Made by a program: the position numbers and the translations under genes. The notes beneath the pieces were generated by a model. That model was not told the origin of the DNA and did not search any database. It saw nothing but the letters and a program-made list of their open reading frames with translations. Positions 38,202 through 47,437 of a DNA stretch of 64,000 nt are shown one piece after another (the first letter of the stretch is position 1; each line of letters opens with the position of its first letter). Source of the stretch: Desulfurella acetivorans A63 (lineage in GTDB: Bacteria > Campylobacterota_A > Desulfurellia > Desulfurellales > Desulfurellaceae); the NCBI GenBank assembly GCA_000517565.1, contig CP007051.1, positions 124,001 to 188,000 on the forward strand. Reading direction: 5' to 3'.

Positions 38202-40475
38202 ATGTTTAGGACAACGGCTAGTTATTTCCCAAGGATTGGTTTAAAAAGAGAATACAAACAAAACCTTGAATCGTATTGGGAAAAAAAGATTTCAAAAGAA
38301 GAATTTGTAAGTAATATGCAAGAAATCCAAAAATACCGCCTTGATGTATACAGCAAAAGCGGTCTTGATTATATCGTTTGCAACGATTTTACTTATTATG
38401 ATTTTATGCTTGATTTAAGCTTTATGTTTGGTTGCATTCCTGAGCGTTTTTCACACATTCAAGATGAACTAGATTTGTACTTTGCTATGGCAAGAGGGGA
38501 CTCAAAAGCTCAAGCGCAGGAAATGACAAAATGGTTTGATACTAATTATCATTATATTGTTCCTGAATTTGATGGTCATTTTGAGCTTAAAAATAATACG
38601 GTGTTAAAAAACTGGCTTGAAGATAAAAAGCTTGGATATGATACTACACCTGTTATTATTGGACCATTTACATTTATAAGTTTGGGGAAAATTAACGATA
38701 ACAACAAATGGCTTAAACCATCGCAAACTAAAGAATTTAGAAGTTTGCTTTTGAATGTTGCAAAGCAATATAATGCTTTGCTTATTCAACTTCAAGAAAA
38801 TGGTGTAAGAAGGATATGCTTTGATGAACCAGCTTTTGTTCTTGATTATGATAAAAGTTTTTTAAAAGACATATTCGATGCTTACGAAATAGTCAAAAAA
38901 AACATTTTTTTAGATATAACACTTAATTCTTACTACGAAAGTTTATCTTATTTTAATGAAATTATTGAAAATATTAATTTTGATACATTGGGTCTTGATT
39001 TTACTTTTAGAGAAAATGTCGAAAATGTTATTAAATTTGGCTTACCTAAAGACAAAAAACTTCAAATAGGCCTTATTGGCACAAGGCATCCATTTAAAGA
39101 CAACTTAAACGAAGCAAAACAGCTAATAGAGCTTGTTCAGAAAAAACTTAGCTTATCCTCAGATCAAATGATTTTGAGCACAGCTGGGCCTCTAATGCAT
39201 TTGCCTGTTAGTCTCGAATTAGAAAATTTTGATCCGAAAATATCAAATAAACTATTATTTGCTAAAGAAAAACTTCAACACTTAAACTTGCTAAAAAATA
39301 TATTAAATGGAAGATCGGATTATGACTTTTCAGACGAGCAATTGGAAAAAGACGAAAACTATGAAGAAACTCTGTTAACTATAAAAAAATTAAACCCAAA
39401 AAGAGCTCATCCATTTAAATTACGCTACATCGAACAGGTAAAATCACTAAATCTACCAAAGTTTCCTACAACTACAATTGGCAGTTTTCCTCAAACCAAA
39501 GAATTAAGGCAAAAAAGGTCACAATTTATATCTGGCAAAATAAGCGAGAGTGAATACAATCAATACATTAATGATCAGATAAAATACATTGTAAAGCTAC
39601 AAGAAGATTTAGGAATTGATGTACTTGTTCATGGAGAATTTGAAAGAAGCGACATGGTAGAATTTTTTGCCCAAAAGTTAGAAGGTTTTTTATGCACAAA
39701 GCATGGTTGGGTCATTTCTTATGGTTCAAGGGCAATAAGACCACCTATTATTTATGGCAAAGTAAAAAGAACAAAACCTATGACAATAAAAGAGATAGTC
39801 TATGCTCAAAGTTTAACAAAAAAGCCTCTAAAAGGTATGCTAACAGGGCCAATTACAATTCTTAATTGGTCGTTTACAAGGCCTAATGTTCCAAAAGAAG
39901 TAATCGCTTACGAAATAGCACTTGCTTTAAAAGAAGAAGTAATGGATTTACAAAAAGCCAATATAAAGATTATACAAATTGATGAGCCGGCATTTCGAGA
40001 AGGTCTACCTTTAAAAGAGTCAAAGAAAAAGGATTATCTTGAGTTTGCAAGTAAAATCTTTAGATTTGTTGTTGAAGATGTTGACAAATTAACTCAAATT
40101 CATACACACATGTGTTACTCTGAATTTGATGAAATCGTTAATTACATTTATGACATGGATGCAGACTGCATATCCATAGAAGCATCTCGAAGCAAAGGTG
40201 ATATAATTTCAAGTTTTGAGAAATTTAAATATGATCACGCAATCGGGCTTGGTGTGTGGGATATTCATTCTCCTCGTGTACCTAGCGTAGAGGAAATGTT
40301 AGAAATAGCAGAAAGGTCGTTTATGTATATAGATAAAAATCTTTTTTGGATAAACCCTGATTGTGGTTTAAAAACAAGAAAATATGAAGAAGTTATACCT
40401 TCATTGAAAAACATGATTGAAGCTGCAAGAATTTTAAGAAAAAAATATGGAGAAAAAATAGAGGGGGTTTTATGA
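38202..40475 (+). CDS. metE: Cobalamin-independent methionine synthase
   Basis: 757 aa, full length. The N-terminal barrel begins RTTASYFPRIGLKREYK. The catalytic C-terminal barrel starts near residue 420 (FPTTTIGSFPQTKELRQKR). Zinc ligands are seen in HTHMCYSEF (His, Cys), SIEASRS (Glu) and NPDCGLKTRKYEE (Cys). It transfers a methyl group from methyltetrahydrofolate to homocysteine without B12. AAGGAGG precedes the ATG. It lies between nrdR and nrdD and its stop overlaps the nrdD start (ATGA), an unusual place for metE. Confidence 0.96.
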   Translation: MFRTTASYFPRIGLKREYKQNLESYWEKKISKEEFVSNMQEIQKYRLDVYSKSGLDYIVCNDFTYYDFMLDLSFMFGCIPERFSHIQDELDLYFAMARGDSKAQAQEMTKWFDTNYHYIVPEFDGHFELKNNTVLKNWLEDKKLGYDTTPVIIGPFTFISLGKINDNNKWLKPSQTKEFRSLLLNVAKQYNALLIQLQENGVRRICFDEPAFVLDYDKSFLKDIFDAYEIVKKNIFLDITLNSYYESLSYFNEIIENINFDTLGLDFTFRENVENVIKFGLPKDKKLQIGLIGTRHPFKDNLNEAKQLIELVQKKLSLSSDQMILSTAGPLMHLPVSLELENFDPKISNKLLFAKEKLQHLNLLKNILNGRSDYDFSDEQLEKDENYEETLLTIKKLNPKRAHPFKLRYIEQVKSLNLPKFPTTTIGSFPQTKELRQKRSQFISGKISESEYNQYINDQIKYIVKLQEDLGIDVLVHGEFERSDMVEFFAQKLEGFLCTKHGWVISYGSRAIRPPIIYGKVKRTKPMTIKEIVYAQSLTKKPLKGMLTGPITILNWSFTRPNVPKEVIAYEIALALKEEVMDLQKANIKIIQIDEPAFREGLPLKESKKKDYLEFASKIFRFVVEDVDKLTQIHTHMCYSEFDEIVNYIYDMDADCISIEASRSKGDIISSFEKFKYDHAIGLGVWDIHSPRVPSVEEMLEIAERSFMYIDKNLFWINPDCGLKTRKYEEVIPSLKNMIEAARILRKKYGEKIEGVL

Positions 40476-42565
40476 AAACAAACATAGCAAGCATTAATTT
40501 GACAGATTTTTTTAGTAAAGTAGTTGTAATTAAAAGAGACTACTCTAAAGTAGCCTTTGATAAAACCAAGATAGAAAATGCTATCAAAAAAGCGTTTTTA
40601 GCTGTTGGAGAAGAAGATTACTCAACACTTGTTGCAAACAATGTGCTTTTTAGTTTAAAAAGAAAGTTTGCAAACCTTAAAGAAATTAACATTGAAGACA
40701 TTCAAGACACTGTCGAAGAAGAACTTATAAAGCTAGGATTTGCTAAAGTTGCTAAAGCGTATATTCTCTACAGAGAAAAGCGCGCTGCTTCAAGGGATAC
40801 AAAAAAGGCAATTTTTGATGTTGAAAAAACTGTAAGCGAGTATGTAAACCAAACCGATTGGCGCATAAAAGAAAACTCAAATACAACATTCAGCTATCCT
40901 GGTCTTTATTTGCATCTGGCTGGAAGCGTTTTAGCAAACTATGTGTTAAATAATATCTACCCCAAAGAAGTAGCTGATGCACACACAAACGGTGCCATTC
41001 ACATACACGATTTGTCGCATGGTATTGTTGCGTATTGCGCTGGCTGGTCTTTAATGGACTTAATATCAAGGGGATTTGGTGGCGTTGAAGGCAAAATTAC
41101 AGCAAAACCAGCAAGACATTTATCTGCACTTACTGGGCAGATGGTTAATTTTTTGGGCGTAATGCAAATGGAATTTGCAGGCGCTCAGGCATTTAACTCT
41201 GTTGATACGTTGCTTGCGCCTTTTGTAAGGGCTGATAAGCTTGATTATAATGAAGTCAAACAGTTAATCCAACAAATGGTATTTGCAATGAATGTACCAA
41301 GCAGGTGGGGGTCTCAACCGCCATTTATTAACTTTACATTTGACTGGATAGTGCCAGATGATTTAAAAGACAAACCTGTTATTATAGGCGGTGAAGTTTT
41401 AGATACAGTATATGGCGATTATCAACATGAAATGAATATGATAAATAAAGCGTTTTTAGAAACAATGCTTGAAGGCGATGCTCAAGGCAGAATATTTTCT
41501 TTTCCAATACCTACATACAATATTACAAAAGATTTTGACTGGGATGGTCCAAATGTTGATTTGTTGCTTAAAGCTACAGCTAAATATGGTTTACCATACT
41601 TTCAAAATTTTGTTTCAAGTAGTTTAAACCCTGGCGATGTAAGAAGTATGTGTTGCAGACTTCAATTAGACTTAAGAGAATTAAAAAATAGAGGTGGTGG
41701 CGGTCTTTTTGGCGCAAGCGATAAAACAGGTTCAATTGGCGTTGTTACAATAAATTTACCACGTATTGGTTATTTATCAAAAACTAAAGATGAATATTTC
41801 AAAAACTTGAAACGAATGATGGATATTGCAAAAACATCGCTTGAAATCAAACGCAAAGTAGTAGAGCAAAACTTAAAAAACGGTCTTATGCCTTATACTT
41901 TAGCTTACCTTGGGCACTTTAACAATCATTTTTCAACAATAGGTATTGTAGGTATGCATGAGTCTTTATTAAACTTCATGGGAAAAGGTATCCAAACTAA
42001 AGAGGGCAGAAGTTTTGCCATAGAAGTTCTTGAATTTATGAGGGAAACACTAAAAAACTATCAAGAAGAAACAGGTAATCTTTACAATTTAGAAGCAACG
42101 CCTGCAGAAGGTACATCTTATAGACTTGCTTACAAAGATAAGCAGTTATACCCAGACATAAAACAATCAGGCGAATCAGATCCATATTATACAAACTCTA
42201 CATTTTTGCCAGTAAACTATACGGATGACCCGTTTGAAGTATTGGATCATCAATCGCCATTGCAGGTATTATACACATCCGGAACTGTAGTGCATATATT
42301 TTTGCAGGAAAAACCGCAGGAAGATGCGCTAAAGAGTTTCATTAAAAAAGCTTTTGAAAATTATCCAATACCGTATATGACAATAACGCCTACATTTTCA
42401 ATATGCAAAACTCATGGATACATAGCCGGTGAACATTTTAACTGCCCAATCTGTGGTGAAGAAACTGAGGTTTATTCAAGGGTTGTAGGTTATTACAGAC
42501 CAGTTCAAAACTGGAATAAAGGCAAGCAGGAAGAGTTTAAACAACGTTTGGAGTATAATCTGTGA
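40472..42565 (+). CDS. nrdD: Anaerobic ribonucleoside-triphosphate reductase (class III)
   Basis: 697 aa. An N-terminal ATP-cone (about 17-105; VVVIKRDYSKVAFDKTKIENA) gives allosteric control. The catalytic barrel follows, with the DAHTNGAIHIHDL and RGGGGLFGASDKTGSIG segments. Near the end are zinc ligands CKTHGY...CPICG and the glycyl-radical loop RVVGYYRPVQNW (Gly673). It makes dNTPs from NTPs, with formate as usual reductant in this class, and works only without oxygen. It overlaps metE and nrdG by 4 nt each, so all are coupled. Confidence 0.97.
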   Translation: MKTNIASINLTDFFSKVVVIKRDYSKVAFDKTKIENAIKKAFLAVGEEDYSTLVANNVLFSLKRKFANLKEINIEDIQDTVEEELIKLGFAKVAKAYILYREKRAASRDTKKAIFDVEKTVSEYVNQTDWRIKENSNTTFSYPGLYLHLAGSVLANYVLNNIYPKEVADAHTNGAIHIHDLSHGIVAYCAGWSLMDLISRGFGGVEGKITAKPARHLSALTGQMVNFLGVMQMEFAGAQAFNSVDTLLAPFVRADKLDYNEVKQLIQQMVFAMNVPSRWGSQPPFINFTFDWIVPDDLKDKPVIIGGEVLDTVYGDYQHEMNMINKAFLETMLEGDAQGRIFSFPIPTYNITKDFDWDGPNVDLLLKATAKYGLPYFQNFVSSSLNPGDVRSMCCRLQLDLRELKNRGGGGLFGASDKTGSIGVVTINLPRIGYLSKTKDEYFKNLKRMMDIAKTSLEIKRKVVEQNLKNGLMPYTLAYLGHFNNHFSTIGIVGMHESLLNFMGKGIQTKEGRSFAIEVLEFMRETLKNYQEETGNLYNLEATPAEGTSYRLAYKDKQLYPDIKQSGESDPYYTNSTFLPVNYTDDPFEVLDHQSPLQVLYTSGTVVHIFLQEKPQEDALKSFIKKAFENYPIPYMTITPTFSICKTHGYIAGEHFNCPICGEETEVYSRVVGYYRPVQNWNKGKQEEFKQRLEYNL

Positions 42566-43155
42566 AAATAGTAGCAATTCAAAAGGTAAGTTTTATAGAC
42601 TATCCTGGCAAAATAGCATCTGTGCTATTTTGCCCTTTCTGCAATTTAAGATGCCCATATTGCCACAATCCCGAACTTGTATTTTTTAAAGGTGAGATGA
42701 TAGACGAATTTAGCGTTTTATCGTTTTTGCAAAGCCGTATTGGCAAAATTGAAGCGGTTGTTATAACAGGTGGAGAGCCTACTCTACAAAATGATTTGCC
42801 TGATTTTATAACTAAAATTAAAAAACTAAGGTTTCTGGTAAAACTTGATACAAATGGTCATTGCCCTGATATTTTGGCCGATGCAGTTAATCTTGTAGAT
42901 GTAATTGCGCTTGATTTAAAAGCAACATGCGATAAATACAAAACATTTGGCGGTGATTGTGAAAAACTAAAAGAATCCTTTGAGTTACTAAAGCATTTTC
43001 AAGGACATTTAATTATCCGTACCACAATGTATCCACCATTTACAAGTGAAAGTGATTTACAAGAGATGAATAAGTTAATACCAAAAGATTTAAATCATGA
43101 AAGACAGTTTAATGAGTTTAGAGATTTAGTTACGCTGGAAAAGTTTTTAGCCTAG
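42562..43155 (+). CDS. nrdG: Anaerobic ribonucleotide reductase activating enzyme
   Basis: 197 aa radical-SAM protein. The cluster motif is CNLRCPYC (CxxxCxxC) within LFCPFCNLRCPYCHNPEL; GGEPTLQ follows, as in other family members. It generates the glycyl radical on NrdD using S-adenosylmethionine. It is closer in sequence to the archaeal and thermophile type of NrdG (IQKVSFIDYPGKIASVLF) than to the E. coli one. Start overlaps the nrdD stop. Confidence 0.94.
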   Translation: MKIVAIQKVSFIDYPGKIASVLFCPFCNLRCPYCHNPELVFFKGEMIDEFSVLSFLQSRIGKIEAVVITGGEPTLQNDLPDFITKIKKLRFLVKLDTNGHCPDILADAVNLVDVIALDLKATCDKYKTFGGDCEKLKESFELLKHFQGHLIIRTTMYPPFTSESDLQEMNKLIPKDLNHERQFNEFRDLVTLEKFLA

Positions 43156-43173
43156 GCTAAAACCCAGGCTAAA
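43144..43173. other. Palindrome and repeat between convergent nrdG and Fe-S genes
   Basis: TTTTTAGCCTAGGCTAAAA is palindromic, and AGGCT recurs at 43166, followed by eight A. Read on the minus strand, the T-run comes before the stem. It may help end transcription from either side, but it is not a classic terminator. Confidence 0.35.
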
Positions 43174-43180
43174 AAAAAGA

Positions 43181-43879
43181 TTAGGTAGGGATATCTTGAG
43201 TGTAGTAAACATTTGGTAATGTGCCATCTGTTTGTTTTAAAACATGGTATGAAGTAGCTTCTTTGAGTAGTCTTGATACGATTGATTCTTTGTCATTTAA
43301 ATCACCAAAATTTCTTGCATGCATTGGGCAAGCTTCCACACATGCGGGAGGTAAGCCTTTTTCTAATCGTGGCAAGCAAAATGTACATTTATCAACAGAG
43401 CTCAATTCTTCATTGTAGTATCTAGCATCATATGGGCAAGCTTCCATACAGGCTTTGCACCCGATACATTTATCAAAATCAACAAGGACTATACCATCGC
43501 TTTTTCTTTTATAACTTGCACCTGTGGGGCAAACCCAAACGCAGGGAGGATTATCGCATTGATTGCACAATATTGGCAGCCAATTCATTTTATAACTATC
43601 GCTTTGAGCTTTACCAATATATAATACTTTAGTCCTATAGTCCTGTGGGTTTTCTGGTATATGCCATGTGGTTTTGCAAGCAACCTCGCAAGCTTTACAG
43701 CCTATGCATCTATCTTGAACTATTACCATAGCGTAGTTGTGTTCTTTTTTTAGACGCCCTTCCTTTATGGGACTTGGCTGGCTCCATTCATTTTTTTGAT
43801 TAAAAACAATTGGTAATGGTATAAATGATAAAAAAGCAATACTACCTATAACACCTTTTAAAAAATCTTTTCTTTGCAT
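43181..43879 (-). CDS. Exported four-cluster ferredoxin (PsrB/NrfC-like)
   Basis: 232 aa. The N-terminus MQRKDFLKGVIGSIAFLSF resembles a Tat signal with Arg-Lys instead of Arg-Arg. Four cysteine groups follow: CIGCKACEVAC, CNQCDNPPCVWVCP, CIGCKACMEACP and CTFCLPRLEKGLPPACVEAC, as in the electron-transfer subunits of polysulfide, DMSO and nitrite reductases. No molybdopterin catalytic subunit or membrane anchor is next to it; the partner appears to be the cytochrome gene upstream on the same strand. Confidence 0.9.
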   Translation of the reverse strand: MQRKDFLKGVIGSIAFLSFIPLPIVFNQKNEWSQPSPIKEGRLKKEHNYAMVIVQDRCIGCKACEVACKTTWHIPENPQDYRTKVLYIGKAQSDSYKMNWLPILCNQCDNPPCVWVCPTGASYKRKSDGIVLVDFDKCIGCKACMEACPYDARYYNEELSSVDKCTFCLPRLEKGLPPACVEACPMHARNFGDLNDKESIVSRLLKEATSYHVLKQTDGTLPNVYYTQDIPT

Positions 43880-43896
43880 TTTTAATACTCCTTTAA

Positions 43897-44685
43897 TTAA
43901 AGTTTTTTAAGAGGTGTTGGGGGTTTTGGGATTTTTGCACCATGACATTCTGCGCAGTTAAATTGGGCCGTAATTCCCACTTTTTTTGGTGCAAACCATG
44001 CAATGTTTTCATCATATTTTCCTTTGTGCCATTTATTTAGCTCTTCAACCAATTTATATGCTACGCTTGCAGCTACGCGAGCGCATCTATCTTTGCGCTC
44101 TGGGCTATTTATTGGGTAGCCGCTTGCATGCATCCATTTTCCTACGCTAATATGACATAGTGGAGATTCGCTTACAGTATGTACAATTGTTTTTTTATTT
44201 GCTTTAGGGTTTTTGGGAACAAATATAGGCATGTTTGCGTGTGAGTACCAATCAAGCATATTTGAAGCAATAATATGTCCATCTTCACAACCTTCCTGTG
44301 TCATAGGACCAATTATACAGCTTGCAACAACTGCTGCACCATTTACAGAACCGCACAATGTGCCCCAGCCGGCTAATCCGCCTTCAAATATTGCAAAAGG
44401 ATCAATAGGAAATGATTTGTAAGGCTCACCAACTTTTTGTGCTAACTGATGGAAAACACTATAAATTACTGTACCGCCACACCAAAGCCTATACCATTCT
44501 TCATAAGCGATTTGAGCAGTTGTTTCTGGATCAAGCTCTACATAAGGCCATGGCCACTTGTTTGCGCTCCAGTTTTGTGTTTTGTCAGCATTTGCAATTT
44601 GTGTAGCAAATCCACCCACCAATGTGCCAATACCAACAATACTTGCTCTTGTTAAAAAATTTTTTCTTGAAATTTTTTCATCCAT
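43897..44685 (-). CDS. Split-Soret-like cytochrome c (C_GCAxxG_C_C family)
   Basis: 262 aa from the ATG at 44685 (GGAGG upstream); a longer frame to 44802 has no site. A Tat-like signal SRKNFLTRASIVGIG again has Arg-Lys. The body resembles the C_GCAxxG_C_C/split-Soret cytochrome family: WCGGTVIYSV, GWGTLCGSVNGAA, GPMTQEGCEDG and SPLCHISVGKWMHASG. One haem motif, CAECH, lies near the C-terminus. Split-Soret cytochromes are periplasmic redox proteins of sulfur- and sulfate-reducers. With the ferredoxin 17 nt downstream it forms a two-gene redox module. Confidence 0.82.
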   Translation of the reverse strand: MDEKISRKNFLTRASIVGIGTLVGGFATQIANADKTQNWSANKWPWPYVELDPETTAQIAYEEWYRLWCGGTVIYSVFHQLAQKVGEPYKSFPIDPFAIFEGGLAGWGTLCGSVNGAAVVASCIIGPMTQEGCEDGHIIASNMLDWYSHANMPIFVPKNPKANKKTIVHTVSESPLCHISVGKWMHASGYPINSPERKDRCARVAASVAYKLVEELNKWHKGKYDENIAWFAPKKVGITAQFNCAECHGAKIPKPPTPLKKL

Positions 44686-44718
44686 ACAAATACCTCCATT
44701 TGTTTCATTATATATTTT

Positions 44719-44747
44719 CTTATATAACGCTTTTAAATTTTTGTCAA
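44719..44747 (-). promoter_or_regulatory. Promoter of the split-Soret/ferredoxin pair
   Basis: Minus-strand TTGACA (44742-44747) and TATAAG (44719-44724) with a 17-bp spacer, about 34 bp before the start codon. Confidence 0.6.
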
Positions 44748-44827
44748 GAAAATAATTTATCCGATATCTAATAATTTTGTTAGAGTTTACAAAAAGATTC
44801 AATAATATATGTTTGCTATTGTATTTT

Positions 44828-45319
44828 TTATATTTGCTTTAGCTCATCTGACAATTCTTTAAAGAATGTATCAAAGAATTGCTTGTCGGTTATGGATTTT
44901 TCACTTTGCTTGCTTGTGGTTGCAGTTGAGCCAATCGGCAAAAGACCAAACAGTGTAGTTTGCGTGGTTGTCCTTATGACATTTTCATACTGCATGGCAC
45001 TTATAAACACAGTTGATTTATTTTGCGAATTTTGCAAAACATTTATATTTACAACAACAACCGTGCTGTCTTTGCCAGATGGAAAATACCTTGTGGCAAC
45101 AAAACTAAAAGCGTTTGGCTCGTCTTTTTCTATTAAAAAGCCTCTTTTTAGCAATACTGCTTTTGAAGCAAGATAACACTTTTGAGCGCTTACATCAAAA
45201 GTTTTTGAGTTGTCAATGGTTGAGTTTAGAGAACTTTTATATGGGTTTGTTGCGCAAGATGCAATAAAGATTGTAAAAATAAGCATTAATAAACTATATT
45301 TGCCTTGTTTTGCTGCCAT
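44828..45319 (-). CDS. Putative lipoprotein, 163 aa
   Basis: Signal peptide with lipobox IASC (Cys21), so lipid-anchored in the envelope. The mature part has alternating strands: CYLASKAVLLKRGFLIEKD and STVVVVNINVLQNSQNKSTV, then a polar region TTTQTTLFGLLPIGSTATT. This layout is reminiscent of small outer-membrane lipoproteins of unknown role; I do not recognise a specific family. GGAGGAGGGCT precedes the ATG. It is monocistronic, between flagellin and the cytochrome. Confidence 0.8.
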   Translation of the reverse strand: MAAKQGKYSLLMLIFTIFIASCATNPYKSSLNSTIDNSKTFDVSAQKCYLASKAVLLKRGFLIEKDEPNAFSFVATRYFPSGKDSTVVVVNINVLQNSQNKSTVFISAMQYENVIRTTTQTTLFGLLPIGSTATTSKQSEKSITDKQFFDTFFKELSDELKQI

Positions 45320-45395
45320 AGCCCTCCTCCTGTATACATTAACGAAATAATTACCACAAAACTGTCATTTTTTCAAATATAAATTAATGATTTTT

Positions 45396-45432
45396 TAAAA
45401 AATAAAAGCCCAAGGCGTAAACCTTGAGCTTT
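45396..45432 (-). terminator. Terminator of flagellin
   Basis: Arms at 45405-45415 and 45422-45432 pair over 11 bp (one G-U in RNA) with a 6-nt loop. On the minus strand they are followed by TATTTTTT. Confidence 0.85.
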
Positions 45433-45441
45433 CTAAAATTG

Positions 45442-47304
45442 TTATTGCATTAGTCTTAGTACTAATTGCTGAGTTGCGTTTGCTTGAGCTAAAGCGTATG
45501 TACCGGCTTGTGCCAGAACTTGCAGTGTTGCAAATTTTGAAGTTTCTGCTCCAAAGTTGGTATCTGTTATGGCTGATTTTGCCTGTGTAACATTTACTTG
45601 AGCTACCTGGATATTTTGCACTGTTGCATTAATTTGGTTTTCAATGGAACCCAACGATGCTCTAATTTTATCTAACGCTTTTAGTGCAGAGTTTGCAATA
45701 GTTACAGCAAGGCCTGCACTGTCTTGATTTGTTACATCCACATTTGAAAGATTAACATTTGGGCTATATGTGCCAGCAGCTAATCCGGCGTAACCTACAA
45801 ATGCATTATTATTTTGACCGCTAACTGTTATCGCATTATCCGAAGTTAATGTAATTGTTCCATGATAGGAGTTGTTGGCAAGGTATGCTCCTGGACCTGT
45901 AGTAGTACCACCTCCCACATTTTTTAATCCTACTGCAGATAGTAGTTGGGCGGTAGTACCAGCAGCGTTAACAATATTTAAATCACTGCCGTTGTTAGCT
46001 ACAAATCTAATAGTTGACACACCTCCGGTACCTGTAGATGCAATTGCCTGTACGCCTACTACACCAGCTGCCTTAAGCTGAGTATTAATAAGATTAGCGG
46101 CGCTAGCCGCAATACCGTTTTTTGTTGTATCGAACTTACCTAAAGTGATTTTCACACCATTTAAGTAAAAACTTTGCGCAGCAGTTAAAGCATAATTTGC
46201 ACTTCCACCACTAGTTGTTGTCGTACTGTCCTTGATATTGATTATTCCTTGTGTGTTACTTGAAGCCTGTATTGCAATGTTACCACCAGTCGTATTTGTC
46301 AAAACAAGTTGGCCTTGCGAGTTAACGCTTGCAACTACACCAGTTTGACTGGTGTATTGGTTAATGGCATTTACTAAATTTCCACCGGAATCTCCTACAC
46401 CTACTGTAATTTGACCTATATTAACGCCATTTATTAGCAAACCACCAGCAGAAATTACTCCAGCTTGAATTGCTTTCGAGCCAACAACGGTTGTTTTTGC
46501 AGATGCAGATACACCTGTTTGGGCACTTACTGCGTTTATAGCTTTTGCCCAGTTACCTGCATCTAATTGTTGAGTTTGGCTTGTACCAAAAATATTTATG
46601 TTTACGCCATTAATTTGGACATCACCATTTGCAATAGTTGCAAATTGTTTGTTTGCGGAAAAAGCAACCCCAAATTTAGCAAAACTAGTTTGAGTAATAC
46701 CGGTACTTGGTCCGGTACTTGGTGTAACAATATTCACCATTAAAGATGCAGAACCTACAGGTGCGTTATTTGTAAATGTCTGATTTGCTACCCAGCCTAT
46801 TGCATTTGCAGCAGTATTTTGTATGCCAATACCGATAGTTTGATTTTGGTAGGCGCCAATTTGGACAATCTTATTTACAAAGCTGCCATCAAGTAAGTTT
46901 ATACCTTTGTAGGATGTGGTTGCTGCAATATTGTTAATTTCTGCAAGCAAACCGTTTATATTACTTTGCAGAGCCTGTCTTGAAGCTAAATCTTGCGTGG
47001 CGTTTGCAGCTTCAATTGCCTGTTGTGCGATGTTTGTTACCAAATTTATAGATTGCTGTAGTGCTTGATCTGCTATGTTTATCAAGTTTACTGTGTCATT
47101 GCCGTTTGATATTGCCTGACCTAAGTTTGTTGCCTGAAAATTCAAAGAGTCTGCTATAGTCATACCAGATGGATCAACTGCAGCACTTGTTAGCCTCAAG
47201 CCTGTTGATAAACTGTTTAACGTGTTTGATAACTTTGTGTTTGTGTTGTTTAGGCTATCTATAGCCTGCATCGCCGCTATGTTTGTGTTAATTTGAAGAC
47301 TCAT
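45442..47304 (-). CDS. fliC: Flagellin
   Basis: 620 aa. The conserved N-terminal D0/D1 helices (SLQINTNIAAMQAIDSLNNT to about 145) and C-terminal helices (LDKIRASLGSIENQINATVQ to LRLMQ) flank a large Gly/Thr/Asn-rich middle. The middle contains Flagellin_IN-type repeats (GNLVNAINQYTSQTGVVAS and NWAKAINAVSAQTGVSAS). It forms the flagellar filament after export by the type III apparatus. It is longer than typical (about 500), owing to the middle region. It is a single-gene unit with its own terminator and a sigma-28-like promoter. Confidence 0.96.
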   Translation of the reverse strand: MSLQINTNIAAMQAIDSLNNTNTKLSNTLNSLSTGLRLTSAAVDPSGMTIADSLNFQATNLGQAISNGNDTVNLINIADQALQQSINLVTNIAQQAIEAANATQDLASRQALQSNINGLLAEINNIAATTSYKGINLLDGSFVNKIVQIGAYQNQTIGIGIQNTAANAIGWVANQTFTNNAPVGSASLMVNIVTPSTGPSTGITQTSFAKFGVAFSANKQFATIANGDVQINGVNINIFGTSQTQQLDAGNWAKAINAVSAQTGVSASAKTTVVGSKAIQAGVISAGGLLINGVNIGQITVGVGDSGGNLVNAINQYTSQTGVVASVNSQGQLVLTNTTGGNIAIQASSNTQGIINIKDSTTTTSGGSANYALTAAQSFYLNGVKITLGKFDTTKNGIAASAANLINTQLKAAGVVGVQAIASTGTGGVSTIRFVANNGSDLNIVNAAGTTAQLLSAVGLKNVGGGTTTGPGAYLANNSYHGTITLTSDNAITVSGQNNNAFVGYAGLAAGTYSPNVNLSNVDVTNQDSAGLAVTIANSALKALDKIRASLGSIENQINATVQNIQVAQVNVTQAKSAITDTNFGAETSKFATLQVLAQAGTYALAQANATQQLVLRLMQ

Positions 47305-47343
47305 GGTAAACCTCCTTTTTGTTTTTTTGAGCTTCTAAATATT

Positions 47344-47370
47344 GAATCGGATGAATTTTAAAAAATTAAA
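47344..47370 (-). promoter_or_regulatory. Possible sigma-28 promoter of flagellin
   Basis: Minus strand TTTA, 15 bp, then TCCGATTC (47344-47351), against the consensus TAAA-N15-GCCGATAA. It lies about 40 bp before the fliC start. Confidence 0.4.
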
Positions 47371-47437
47371 GGTTTAAAAAAAATTTTTTTAAAGGCACTA
47401 AAATGCTTTATTTTACTAAAAAAACGCTTAGATTATA

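Noticed and set aside
44686-44802. N-terminal extension of the split-Soret-like protein back to 44802
   Set aside because: The extension overlaps the promoter, has no ribosome-binding site and would put 39 residues before the Tat-like signal.
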